Shown here: positions 36,138-47,840 of the stretch, piece by piece
How the letters are laid out: every line of letters begins with the position of its first letter
How positions within the stretch are numbered: the first letter of the stretch is position 1
Source: Chrysaora quinquecirrha
Taxonomy: Eukaryota; Cnidaria; Scyphozoa; Semaeostomeae; Pelagiidae
Length of the DNA stretch: 64,000 nucleotides
Direction of reading: 5' to 3'
NCBI GenBank assembly: GCA_014526335.1
Contig: JACTAT010000040.1
Location: 4,075,582 to 4,139,581 of the forward strand
Made by a program: the position numbers and the translations under genes
Notes under the pieces: model-generated
The model's database searches: none
Seen by the model: only the letters and a program-made list of their open reading frames with translations
What the model was told of the DNA's origin: nothing

Positions 36138-36460
36138 AGCTTTTTACCTTGGCACCCGCGATGCGGGTGAGATTTTTACCTTGACACCCGCGATGCGGGT
36201 AAATATTAGTACCAGTTTAGCCTTGGCAAGACAAGATACCACTCAGCTGCCTTTTAACTTGCTGCCTTTTAACTTGGAGCCTTCTGAACTTTCGCTAGAG
36301 TCCGGGGAGGTTAGCTCCCCATTGCATCCCACAACCTGCCCGGACTCTAGCGAAAGTTCAGAAGGCTGCAAGTTAAAAGGCAGCTTAGTGGTATCTTGTC
36401 TTGCCAAGGCTAAACTGGTACTAATATTTACCTGCATCGCGGGTGTCAAGGTAAAAAGCT
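36138..36460. repeat. Foldback element with long arms
   Basis: AGCTTTTTACCTTGGCACCC at the left mirrors GTGTCAAGGTAAAAAGCT at the right, and pairing continues inward through TTGGCAAGACAAGATACCAC and CTTTCGCTAGAGTCCGG to a loop of a few tens of bases. The left arm has extra short duplications (ACACCCGCGATGCGGGT; CTGCCTTTTAACTTG). It is absent from unit 1. Confidence 0.85.
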
Positions 36461-36466
36461 TCACTT

Positions 36467-36605
36467 CTAACCTTGGAAGACTGAGATCTCATGTTCAAAT
36501 TGCCTCTTCGTCGCTATCTTCGCCTTTTGCCCCAATGCTCTTCTCGGCTTGGAAGAATGGGATATCAATCCTTTCTAACCTTTGAAGACTGAGATCTTAA
36601 ATTTC
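36467..36605. repeat. Minisatellite with GKRRR-coding core, unit 2
   Basis: TAACCTTGGAAGACTGAGAT repeats plus, on the minus strand, a core reading W-G-K-R-R-R then a stop. It is the sister of the 30420-30560 array. Confidence 0.65.
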
Positions 36606-36621
36606 AACCGCCCCCTTCGTC

Positions 36622-36642
36622 ATACCTTCGTCTCCTGCCCCA
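36622..36642 (-). pseudogene. Relic of the peptide terminal exon (WGRRRRY)
   Basis: On the minus strand GIDWGRRRRYDEGG aligns with the tail of peptide gene 3. It is the sister of the relic at 30584 and lies 3' of the intact exon at 36893-36987. Confidence 0.45.
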
Positions 36643-36892
36643 GTCGATACCATTGGTCTTTGAGATGACTTTAAGGCCAGTACTTGTTCGCGTCGACTAT
36701 TGTTGTTTGAAAAATGGCACATTCGTCGCTTTTAATATGGAAGTTACCACGGGGTATACGATTTGATATTAGAAGACAGAAAAAGAAACTCATTTGATCG
36801 TAAGAATATTCTCATGATAAGATCATACATAATAAATGAATATCATGCATAAAACAGTTATTTGAGATCTTGCTTCAGTCCTTTACCCCCCT

Positions 36893-39017
36893 TTACCATC
36901 GTCTTCTCCTGCCCCAATCGACACCCCAGTAATCGCATCGACGACGACAGCTTTGGCTGCAAATGGAACAGGGAGACGGTCCGGCATCTGTTGGGAAAGA
37001 GAAATTGCATTATTCAATTTCATTAACGATTCGTGATTTTTTATATACCGATAGACTTATTACATTCGTCGTAGTCTACGCTCCACACTCCACCATCCCG
37101 CTCCAACTACTCTGAGGAAACAGCAATTATGTTGTTGTAGTTGTTAGCAGCTGTTTCCGAAAGAGTGGGAGGAATGTAATAAGTCTACCCGTCTTTGACC
37201 ACCACCTCGCAAGGATCTTTGCCTTGTAGGGGCCATCACTTATTAAGGACTGTGCATTAAAAATATTTAGAAAGAGCACCCTATCCCAAGATGTGTACAT
37301 CTATATAGGTATTTTATTCTGGTTGTCAGTCCTTAGCTTGGTCAAAGTGAGGAGTGCTGTTCCCTGGTACTTATCCAAGTTCCTGTTTTAGGGTCCCAAG
37401 AAAGGTCCTGTTCCTCAGCCCTGTTCCATGATCCTGTTCTCAGTTCCCTCTGAAGGTCCTGTTCCTTGATCCAAGTTCAAGGTCCAGTTTCCCAGTCCTA
37501 ATCCAGGATCCAAATTCCAGGTTCTCGGCCCTGTTCTAAGGTCCTGGAAAGCACTGCAGTACATCCAAGACCCCATCTCCGGATCACACGGTATCGGATT
37601 CAATTTTAAGCTGTGTTCACATGGCCCCACTCCCTTTCACAACACGTCGCAGCGCCTATTGTTTTAGACGCCACTGCATAGCAACCAGAGGTGTTAAAAA
37701 CTTCTTTTGTACTGAGCTCTCGCTGTCTATTCAAAACAGAAGTGCTGGAATAATGTCGTATCGGATTCGTGTGTTCAAACGAGCCCCAAAGCGATCGGAT
37801 ACGAGAAGTAATCCGATACGTACCACGGTACCACCTTCAGAGCGGAGTGATTTCACTCCGCAAAAACGGTTACGAAGCATATCGGATTCAATCGGAGCCG
37901 TGTGAACAGAACGGATCAGAAACGAATCCGGTATCGTGTGAACGGGGCCCGGGGGAGGTACTTAGTATAATTTGGGTACGGGTATGTGCCGCCCATATGG
38001 GTGGGTTTTGGGCACTGAAATTCTCTAAACATGGGTATGATTTTAACCAAAACCCCATAGTAGTGGGTGGCAAATTGAATAAAAGTCGAAAGTTTAACTT
38101 TAATTCGGTCAAAAAGTGGCAAAATCGCTTCAAAGATGTTCATAGTACAATATCAAGCAATAAATAGGTCTAGAAAGTCTTATTATTCTCATATTCCGCT
38201 TATTTCTACTCATAAAATAGGGTCTGTTTCTGCAAAGGTTTTCATTATAAGTGGGTGGGTTTCCGAAATCTGGGCGGCACATCCCCGTCCATTCATAAGT
38301 GAAGTACCCCCCCCGGGGGGAACGGGGCCTGAAAATTTATCATTGAAACCCACCATGACGTTCAGTGTCCTCCTCATTCTGAGTTGCTTCAAAACCTCTT
38401 CCTGTCTCATCTTTATCTTCGTCGTCATTCGCATCTTAAATCAGAATTTGTGGCATTTAACAACGCTAATTTTTTATAGGAAATTTTGTTCCAAAAAATA
38501 GAGTGTGGTTTTTTTAGGTTTTTGAGGTGCATTTAAGACTTTATATGATTTTGTGAATTGATGCCTCCCTAATAATGAAGGTGCTTTAGGGAACATGGGA
38601 ACATGCGAAACAGATCAAGGTAACGAGGGTAATAAGGGAATGTGGCCAAAATGAAGAAGGGAATAAGGGAACATCATCGGGCAACAGGGATCAGGTAAAA
38701 TCCAATCCTCCCTATCAGTCTGCTTGACTATCAATTAGAAATATAATCATACAAAACTCCAGGGAAAATGAGATTTTCTCAAGGGAAGAGAGGAAAATGC
38801 ACCCTAACCCCCCTGAACGACCCTGGATAATTTAAAAAAATTACGCGTCGTTCCCCTAAAATCGGTAAAGTCGATTACTTCTTCCATCTTCCATAACATA
38901 GTAAAATCATAACGATCAAAGAAAAGTTTTAAAAGAGGGGGAAACATAAAACTTACTGCAAAATACCAATGCAAGCCCAAGAACAAGAACCAAAAGCAAA
39001 GTTGTCTTCATTTTCAT
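36893..39017 (-). CDS. Secreted acidic-pro/Cys-cationic peptide precursor, WGRRRRW family member 3
   Basis: Minus-strand exons: 39017-38957, 38434-38354, 36987-36893 (stop TAA), phase 1-1, predicted 78 residues. It is the tandem-duplicate paralogue of the gene at 30845-32921. The signal-peptide exon appears identical. The pro-region differs at several codons and ends EEDTERH. The mature region keeps C-x2-C-x3-C-x3-C with RRR before the last cysteine but replaces the loops (SI, SQS) and the segment after it (DYWGVDWG). It is two residues shorter before the first cysteine and keeps the terminal WGRRRRW. The frame stays open despite many changes in the mature exon, which suggests constraint on frame and cysteines. 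The exon 2 donor is GTGGGT. Intron 2 holds four TIR or minisatellite blocks. Function unknown; same interpretation as the other members. Confidence 0.74.
37052..37187. repeat. Short TIR element TAGACTTATTACATTC, sister copy
   Basis: Same element and position as 31082-31216, in intron 2 of peptide gene 3. Confidence 0.75.
37325..37550. repeat. Degenerate GGTCCTGTTCC minisatellite, sister copy
   Basis: Matches 31655-31880. No coding signal. Confidence 0.7.
37582..37949. repeat. TIR element with ATCGGATTC words, sister copy
   Basis: Matches 31906-32230 but retains an extra AATCCGATACGTACC segment in the centre. Its right end was the target of the insertion at 37950. Confidence 0.65.
37950..38320. 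mobile_element. CCCGGGGG-ended element with GGGCGGCACAT arms
   Basis: G/C-run ends enclose TACGGGTATGTGCCGCCC and GGGCGGCACATCCCCGTCC. AACGGGGCC occurs on both sides, and unit 1 has one copy there (empty site), so it inserted after the tandem duplication. Same family as 55299-55681. Confidence 0.82.
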
Positions 39018-40059
39018 TCAGATCAGCCCTGCGGTAAAAAAAGTTCTGATTTGTACACAAGGACACTTATTTTGCAAAATAACTTTTGTCCATAAACTTT
39101 AAACTATTGCAAGATATCTAAAGTCTGGGCTATTTTATCATAGTAAAGGGTTTTTACAGTTTCTCACAGTCAGACAATCTTATCTATATATAAATCTATA
39201 TATAAACCGTACCCCTAAGCCTGTAACATGAAATAAATGGCTTGAAGCCCAAATAATCGACGATTCCATTGAGCTCTTTAGCCCAGTGGAAACATCGTTG
39301 GTTCTCTCATCACGCAGGAGTACATGTTTGAACCCCATCTTTTGTGGTATGCCTCTCGGGAAAAACTCTCCCACATAATCGCGTATTTTGAGAGGACAAA
39401 TAAAAGACCACTGCAAGACTATAAAAAGTTCCTTACGTTTCAGGGCAATCAGTACTATAGTTTCTTTTTATCATTCAAGGGCCGGTTTCTTATAAAATGC
39501 GCGTAATGCAACAAAACATACGTACCTAAACCCAAAAAGTGACGAAGCCAAATGTTTGCAATGCACATACACACTCAATCTTCAGCTTATAAAATTGTTA
39601 TGATATGCTAAGTTTTATGGTTTTTCCGCTGGGTCTTTTGTGTCCCATTCTTTTGGCGGAAGAATTCATTCACTTTGATCCGCATAATTTCAAAACGAAA
39701 TGATCTGATTGGATGCTGTTGTATTCAAAATAACTACTAACAATTGTTTTCCGTTGAGCGGAAGAATTTCTCAAGACCTGCCAATATTTGAGATGGTATT
39801 TATTTCTGTACAGTATTTCAGCCACCCTCCCACAGATAGACTTGTCTGAAGTCTATTTCTCAATATCCTTCTCCAAAGGTCCACCATTCCGTGGAAATCT
39901 CCTGTGTTTCCACGGAATGGTGGACCTTGGAGAAGGGCATAGAGAAATAGACCTGGACAGACCTGGGGCAAGTCAATCCCACAGGCCGCAGGAATGCGTC
40001 GAACAATCATTCGTCTCCCCCCCCACCCCTTTGAAAGGACAGCATAAATGCGCCTTTTC

Positions 40060-40570
40060 TTCCTGTCTTGGAAGACTGATATCTCAGTCTTCATTCATCT
40101 TGTATTTTTTTTCTTCTTAGCTGCGTATCTTTGAAAGAAAAGGATACATTGTTAGTTCTTCATGCCTTGGAAGACTGTGCTCTCAGTCTCTTCCTACTTT
40201 TCTGTCTTCTTAACTTTCCATCTTTGGAAGAATGAAATATTTATGTTTGATTTAGGAAGACTTGAGATTGAGATGTCAGTGTCAGTCTCTATTCTTCCTA
40301 CTTTCCTATATTTTTAACTTTCCATCTTTGGAAGAATGAGAAATTTTACGTCTTGCTTTCTTTGGAAGACTGAGACATCAGTCTCTTTCCTTCCTACATT
40401 TATATGTTTAACTTTCCATCTTTGGAAGAATGAGATCTCTTTACTGGCATCATCACTCTTTTTCTGTTCTGGAAGACTGAAATCCCAGTCTCTTTTCCTC
40501 GTACTTTTCTATCTTCCTAAATTTGTATCATTGGAAGACTTCGACCCTTACTACTGTTCTTCTTTTCTCC
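40060..40570. repeat. Minisatellite of TTGGAAGACTGAG units, upstream array of unit 2
   Basis: Sister of 34290-34580, with more units (CATCTTTGGAAGAATGAGA recurs). Looser related units continue to about 41130. Confidence 0.7.
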
Positions 40571-41199
40571 TTACTTTTCTGTCTTAGGGCGTTTTAGTAA
40601 CCTCCTGATTTTCGCAGATCTTCCAAAATCTGTAAACGGTAGACGTAGCAGGAAAAAGTTTCATGCACCAAAAACACAGCTGCCGAAAACATTAGGCTGA
40701 TCAGAACAAACTCGAACTAAACCATTCATTTTATAGCGAGAACGAGATTCCTTTCGATGTCTGCGGAACCTTCCAGCTTCGAGGACAGAAGGTTTTGGAG
40801 GCCTGCGAAACCTGCCGTTTTCAGGAGACTGTACCAAAGAAATACGCCTCGACTTCTGCTGAGAAGAGAAGGCGTCTGCTGAAAACACAATGTGACCAAA
40901 AAAATACTCCCTTAGTTTGGTATCTTTGCAATAATATATTAATGTCCTTTCCTCTTGCCTTGGAAGACTAAGATCCCAGCAATCGCAATCTTTCATGAAT
41001 CCTGAGAACTCAGTCTCCTTTCTCATAGGAAGAATGCGACCATTATCTCATTTTTCTACAGAATTTTTCTCTGTTCTCCTCTTGAAAAATGATCTAAATT
41101 TGTTCCTTTTCGGAAGACTAAGACAACAATTCTCATTATTTGACCCTGACAGTCGAAGATTTCAGATCTGAAAGGCTAAAAAATAGCGAGGAACGTAAT

Positions 41200-42300
41200 T
41201 ACTTTAATTAACCTGCTTTGCCCTTGATGATTTCAGTCTTTATTCAGATTTTCTGCTAAGAAAAGTAGTGTAGATAGTTAGATACTGTACTACTCTGAGG
41301 AAGAATGAGGTCATCTGGTCACAACATTCCCTTTCTTGTTTTGCACGCTGTTGCTTTGAAAGAAAGATTTAGAGTGACTGGCTTTTAACTTGTAAACAAG
41401 CAATTTGAATTTGTACGATTGCAAGTGAAGACCAAACGATGTATTCAGCGCAGATCGCTAGGATCTCAGAAGTAGAGAAATTAACGAGACCTCGACCATG
41501 CCTTTCAATGTGACGCTACCGTGGCTGGAAACCAGGGAGCGCCGTATTGAAACCCATCTTCGCTGAGCTGCAGACACCAATACGCCACAGCACCTTCAAG
41601 ATGACGCCAAGGTGATTAACTGGTTTTAACATCCAACCTGGCTGTAAAAGTGTAAAGGTTGATTTTGGATAAACATGAATATCTTAAGCCAAGAAGCGAG
41701 GTACTTATAAATGTTCTTTCGTCTTCACTGTTCATTTTTATACTTAATATTAATTTCTTTCCCTCTTTGTAGCAGATAACCCAAGTTATGTGCATGCGTA
41801 TTTTTGTGCCCAAGAGCTCGCAGAAGAGACAGAACAACGATGGTATGATATGATATATTTCTTTTTTGTTAGTTACAACAGATAGTGGTATACACTAATT
41901 CATACTAACATTAAGCAACCATAGGAATTGCATTCATTACCTAATCAACTCATTTACTGTAGTGCAAAAGGAAAACTTGCATTTTTGCAATCAATCAATC
42001 GCGTTTTTGAGAAAAATCGTTTTTCAAAGGATGAATACGGTAATATAATTATCAAAACTAAAAATAAAAAATCATTTAAAACACAACATGAAAAAGCTGC
42101 TATTAGCAATGTTTTGCAACGTATGTAGCTAAACGATCAAACATTGCTTGACAGGCAGAAGACGGTGCGGGGTTGTGGAGTGTGAAGGAGCGTAGACCAC
42201 GACGAATGTAATAAGTCTAGCATTAGGTTACGCCCCCAATACTTATCTCACCAAAAAGCAAATGCAAATGCAAAGCGTCTATCTTTCTTGTTTTAGGATT
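41200..42300. other. Region without a recognised gene
   Basis: Nothing firm is seen. At 41505-41592, minus strand, TGGCGTATTGG and GGGTTTCAATACGG have weak A-box/B-box spacing of a tRNA-derived SINE. At 41928-42128, plus strand, a 66-codon open frame containing SINRVFEKNRFSKDEYGNII looks protein-like but matches nothing I know and runs into an AAACATTG-type MITE fragment. Confidence 0.3.
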
Positions 42301-42739
42301 TCAGCGGAAGTCTGTTTCATCTGAAGGGAAGGGAGCACTTTGTCAAGCATTAAATCTTTTGGCTTTGTAAGTATAGCTTGGGCCAATAAATGTATCGATA
42401 CCAATACGGTACCAATAGCCTCAAATAAATACAGAAGTATGGGAAACTTCACCCCATGTTGTTTTATGATTGAAATATACCCTAGCTGGGCTATTTTTTT
42501 CCTGAAAAATCAACGCCAGATGACAATAAAGTTGCTCCCACTACTGGATTGCAGTGGTGTGGAGAGCTACATAAGAGAGGAACCTGGGGGGATGCCTGCC
42601 CCCAATCGTCATCAATAAGATAGGTTTTCTAAATAAGCAAAATATGATTGTAGCATCCTGCATTCATGTGAACAACCTGTGTTTGTATTAGTGACCTTTG
42701 CACCGTGACCTTTGTACCATAAAGCGGAAGAAAAGATAC

Positions 42740-42870
42740 TCAAATGTGCCAAATAAACGGGGGTGTCCAAATAAACGGGGAGGGGGTGGGAAATTTTTTG
42801 AAAATTTAATAAATGGGGGTCCTAATAAGGTCCAGGGGGTGGGGAAAATTTAATAAATGTAGTTTAATCC
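42740..42870. repeat. Partial AATAAACGGGG-word element
   Basis: GTGCCAAATAAACGGGG followed by repeated TTAATAAATG and GGTCC blocks. A truncated relative of the complete element at 43948-44187. Confidence 0.6.
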
Positions 42871-43947
42871 TTTCCCTCCCCCAGGGTTTGACCCCAGGGA
42901 ACGCTATGTATATTTTGGGTGCTTGGGAAGCAACACCTACAAGGGTATCAATTTGCATGATTTCTGGTATAAGGGGCTGTATCAATGTCCCAATGATTTT
43001 CCAACTTTGATATTTTGGTCCTTTGGTACAAATTTAAGATGTTACAGATATTTTGATATTTGATTCATTGCCTATGCGTTTGCACATTTGCATAAAATTG
43101 GTATTAAGTTTGGTATGTTTTTGAAGCTTGGGTGGACGTCCCTAAGCAAAATCTGGTTAAGTTCATTCCTAATGGGGTTTGAAACACTGCATGGCCAAAA
43201 ATGCATAAAATGCTGATTTGATCTCTTGTATTCTAGGAATTCATCTGGTCTTGGGAGCTGATAATCCAATCATGGAATTCCTGAAAGATGGATTGCAATT
43301 TTTGGCAGAACACTGGGCATTAACAGCATGTCTTACCATAATTTTTTTGGTCTATTGGCATTACGTAAAGACATATACAGCAATCAAAAGGCTTGGTTTT
43401 AAAGGACCAACTCCATGGCCACTCGTTGGAACTTCAGGTTGGCTTCTTCAAGGCAAAGATTTGCATTTGGTATGGGATGAATATTGCAAAAAGTATGGCA
43501 AAGTTTATGGAATGTATTTATTTCAAATGCCAACTCTCATTGTTTCTGATACTGAGGTGCTGAAGAGTATTTTGGTGAAAGATTTTGAGAAGTTTCATGA
43601 CAGACCAGTAAGCTCCATTTTATTTGTTTCCCTGCAGATATAGACTATCCTCCTTTTAATGACATTAGGGACCGTCTTCAAACATTTCATTCAAATTTGT
43701 TTAAGAAATTAGTGTCATTAGACCAATTCTGAAATGAATAGCCTGAAAGATTACACAAATTAGTTTGTTTCAAGTCACTTAAAACTTGAATCAATTTTTA
43801 TCGTATTTGTTCAATTTGGTCCAAATATGTTCCAAGTTTGATCCAATTCCACATTCATACAAATCATTCTGAATATCTCTTAAATATATTCAATTACACA
43901 CTTTTAGGGCCTTTTCATACGAGTCCGCTTACCGTGCAGCCCACTAC

Positions 43948-44187
43948 TCTAAGGTGCCAAATAAACGTGCCCCCCGTTTATTAATTTTGAGTTTTTTCCC
44001 CCACGCCCACGGACCTTATAAGGACCCCCCATTTATTAATTTTGGAAGAAAAAATTTCATTTGTGAAAGGATTAAACCACGTTTATTAAATTTCCCCCAC
44101 CCCTGGACCTTATTAGGACCCCCCGTTTATTAAATTTTTGAAAATCCCCCTTTATTTGGACCCCCCCGTTTATTTGGCACCTTAGAG
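43948..44187. repeat. TIR element ACTCTAAGGTGCCAAATAAA
   Basis: ACTCTAAGGTGCCAAATAAA mirrors TTTATTTGGCACCTTAGAGT. The interior repeats CCCCGTTTATTAA and GGACCTTAT words. It lies in intron 2 of P450 copy 1. Confidence 0.8.
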
Positions 44188-45102
44188 TAAGCAAGACAAA
44201 TTTCAAGTTCTGTTCATATGGGATAAGTCTGCCCCACCTACTGAGATGGAAATTGTTCATTTCGGCAACTTCAAAGCCTTTTGTGGTTTCACAAGCCCGC
44301 CTGCTTAGATCTCACCACTGCTCAAGCAAGACCTCACTTACCCGGCTAGCTCGCTTTCTCATATGGACAGTATTGAATTCTGTATGGAGATTGTGGATTA
44401 GGTGGGATCTTGCTTAGTGGGCTGGCCGGTTAAGCGGCTCATATTAACAGGCCCTTTGAAGGCGTGTTTCTAGGCAATAAGGACTTGGAATAAATTTTAA
44501 AATGAAGAACCCGACGATAAATAACTGCAAATTTGCAATATCCAGTTGATTATATTGACATGAACATTTGTATATAAGACAGTAAACAGCTAAACTTGAC
44601 ATTATCAGTAAGATTTAGACCTCGTTTACACTTAAGAAACTGGATCGGCGCTGGTCCGCTCCAGGGCCAGTTTTGGCTCAAAAACGCCTTCTGTTTACAC
44701 GGGATCTCTTGGATCCGTACCTTTTCACGCTCTGTTTAGAGCCAATTCTGGATCTGTTCAGCAGTAGAGAGAGCCAGCTCGTCTCTGGCTATGTTTAGAT
44801 CCCTTATAAAAACTCTAGATCGGATACAAACTGGTACATATACGAAACGTGACTTAAAGTGAATGAATAAAGCATCATATTTTGGGTACTAGGACATAAG
44901 GTCAAAGGAAATATGGGACGAAAAGTGAAAAAACTGAGAAAATACCTTCAGGTTCTTTATACATCACTCAGAGGTGTCGGAAGAAAGGCAGTGGGGCACC
45001 AGGCAGCGGGGCAAGAAGCAAAAAATTCGGGGCAAACAACAGGAAAATCAACGAATTTCACAATTTTTATGAGGGCAAGGGGGCAATCTGCATTCACTAC
45101 TA

Positions 45103-45581
45103 CACGCAGTTTTTTAAGAGCAACTTCGCTCGGCCCTAGTTGAAAACGATGCTTATTTTTGGACCTTTTTTGGCCACCTTTTAGTAGCAAAAGTTGCTTA
45201 GTCGTTGCTTAATTTCTACTGTATCTTTTTGCCCTAAGAATGGTATAGAGGCTAGAAAAACAGTGCAAAATCTAACATTGCACATAAAATGACTGGAATC
45301 ATTTCTCCCTGCTGATATTGTTACCATTAGAGACTTTGTATTGAAAATTGAATGGAAACCCCCCAATGAAATGCCTCACTTAACGAAAAACACTCCGTTG
45401 ATATGCAAGTTTTTACGACGAAAGAATGGAAATAGCTTCTATGTTAATCAATCCTCGATTGTTTACAGTGATATAAATTATCGAAAATTTAAATAGTTGC
45501 TTAGGTTTTTTGCCTGTGGTACTATACGTTGCTTGAGCTTTAAGGCCTTCTACATCTTAGTTGCTTATTAAAAACTGCGTG
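45103..45581. repeat. TA-target MITE, word TAAGCAAC, CACGCAG ends
   Basis: Starts CACGCAGTTTTTTAAGAGC and ends GTTGCTTATTAAAAACTGCGTG, flanked by TA. The GTTGCTTA word is iterated. It is closely related to the copy at 56398; this copy has the empty site for the insert nested there. Confidence 0.8.
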
Positions 45582-45773
45582 TATTAAAAGTGTCCATAAT
45601 TCTTAAAAATGAGGACTATACACCAAACCCTAGATGAAAAATTTTTATTTCTTTCTTCCTTTCTAAGAGTATGGGCATGAAATTTCCAGAGCCGATAGAC
45701 AGTATGCTTACTTCAGTAACTGGACAAAGATGGAAGGACATCAGAAGTGTGTTGACACCAACCTTCACTTCTG

Positions 45774-46310
45774 ATCTAGGGGAGTCTACAGAACGAAAAC
45801 CGAAGAACGAAGAACTACAAAACGAAGACCGAAGACAATATCCAAATCAAATACAATGAAATACGCTTATACGAAACATGATCAAAGATCAAAACAACAA
45901 GGAAAATAAATTGAATAAACCGCGGGGATGACTAAAGTCAACGTCTTCGTTTCAAAGAAAAATGGCCAAAATCTGTAAAACGAAGACAACTCTATAAAAC
46001 CAAAAAACGCATTCCTTAAACGATTTCTTTGGTTTAGATCATGAATATTTGCATTTATAACGTATTTTCGGTTTCCGTTTTGTAGATTCCCATCTGGTTA
46101 GTCTATCGTTTCTGACAACAATGTTTTTTAAAGAAAACTTCTGCTAAGTATACTGTTTTGCGTTGTCTGAATCTGGGCGGCCTGTCGAAAATGAGAGGCT
46201 ACCAAAATAATGCGCCCTAAGCTCACTGCATCCATATCTAAAATTTAGCTTTCGAAAAGGAGGAAAACTGCTCCTTACCTTTTCTTATATTCTTGTGGAA
46301 AAAAGTTAAA
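45774..46310. other. Foreign segment interrupting P450 copy 1 exon 2
   Basis: Sequence from 45774 has no counterpart in P450 copy 2. It begins ATCTAGGGGAGTCTACAG and runs into purine-rich AACGAAGACC words. From about 46312 the text again matches the copy 2 intron (GTGCTACCCATAGCTACC region, 55130-55215). The insert therefore replaced the end of exon 2 and the start of the intron. Confidence 0.6.
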
Positions 46311-47436
46311 CTAGGTTTCAGGCAAGTGTATAAAAATAGAGATGTGCGCTACCCATAGCCACTCCATCTAACTGCAGTATGTTTAGTTGTCAAAGCTAAA
46401 CTCCGCTGATCTGGTAGCTGACTTCTTCAACAGAAGCATTACTGCTGTCTCTGAGTGAACAATACTTTATCCTTTAAGTCGATTGATGTTCAAAACACAA
46501 TACCAGTCCAGCTTCACTTTCGGATTGAAGCATTTCGATCCACATTTGATTTGGCTTTTTCTTGCATTGTTGAGAAGTGTCACCGTCTTTGGATGTTCCT
46601 TGTTCCCAGTCCTCCCCTGTTCACACGTGCTGGTCACGTTGTGTCCCACGGTGACGTTTTTGGACATTCGCCCGTGTTGAGCAGAGGTCGTACACGGTTG
46701 GTTGACGTGACAGTAAGAGAGAAAACGCAAATATGGAAAGTACCACTTTCGGAATTCTTGTAAATAGTTGCTTGTGTTTGTTAATTGCTATTCACTACGC
46801 ATGTATATCTACTATTTCCTTATAGTAGGTTCCAGTTTTGCTTACATACAAAGTGTCTCTGTATAATAGTCATGACAATGAATGTGCAGTTAAAATTAAG
46901 GAACTATTAAGGAACTTTTGGAACTACAATTCAATCAATAGAGGTCCAAAAATAAGGAACTTTAAGAACTAGGCCTTGAGCTAGGTTCTTTACAAAAAGC
47001 ATGTACTATGTGTCGCATCGATCATGATGTATATCGTTCAACTCTAGGATGTCCTGGGCTTAATGTTGGATTCCCAAAACCCAGAGAATAAAGGACACCA
47101 TCTAACCGAAGAAGAGTTACTTGCTCAGATGGTTCTGTTTATCGCTGCTGGTTATGATACATCAAGTAATACCCTTGGATTAACATGTTATCATTTGGCC
47201 TTATTTCCTGAAATTCAAGATAAACTTGTTGAAGAAATCAATGAAGTCTGTGGTTCAAGTGACCCAGTCACGTATGAGATTATTCAGAAGATGTCTTATC
47301 TGGAAGCGTGTATTTCAGAGACACTACGTTTATATCCACCAGGTATGATGGCCTTTGTTTTCATTTCATTCTTCTCTAGTAATTTTTAGCCTTTGAAGTT
47401 TGAGGTGTACAAAGCTTGCAAGATATAGCGGAAATA

Positions 47437-47840
47437 CGCGCTTTTTTATAAAGAACCACTTTATAAGGAACCTACATGTAGACGGCCCGAAAATTTAAAG
47501 AACTTATACTACTAAAGAGAAAGTCATTAAGGAACTTTTCAATGTTGAATGCTTTTATTGCTGCAAATAATCAAGAATTAAAAAGCCGGTTCCATTCATT
47601 TGCAGTCGAAAATCACAAAAATTGTACGTTAAGCATGTATCAAAAATGTTTCCTTGAGTAGTCTCGAGCTTTGTTTACATGCAATTGTCTCTCTTTTATT
47701 GTTAAGACCACTGTATGTGCAGTTAAAATTAAGAACATATTAAGGAAGTTTTTGAACTACAATTGCCTCAAAAGAGGTCCAAAAATAAGGAACTTTAAGA
47801 ACTAGGCCTTGAGGTAGGTTCCTTATTAACAAAAAGCGTG
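47437..47840. repeat. TA-target MITE, word TAAGGAAC
   Basis: Starts CGCGCTTTTTTATAAAG and ends TTCCTTATTAACAAAAAGCG(TG), flanked by TA. TAAGGAAC and AAAGAACTT words are iterated. It sits in the last intron of P450 copy 1 and is absent from copy 2. Confidence 0.75.

Larger units (their letters stand above)
34691..40945. repeat. Tandem duplication, unit 2
   Basis: Directly abuts unit 1 in the same orientation. It contains the single-unit MITE, minisatellite, peptide gene 3 and its flanking TIR elements. Extra insertions here are the foldback at 36138, the GAT microsatellite at 35778, the element at 37950 and the segment 40587-40913, whose flanks share TTAG. Confidence 0.85.

Noticed and set aside
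41928..42128. 66-codon open frame with protein-like composition
   Set aside because: No family recognised, ends inside a MITE-like fragment, and no supporting splice sites or paralogue in the window. Left as unassigned.
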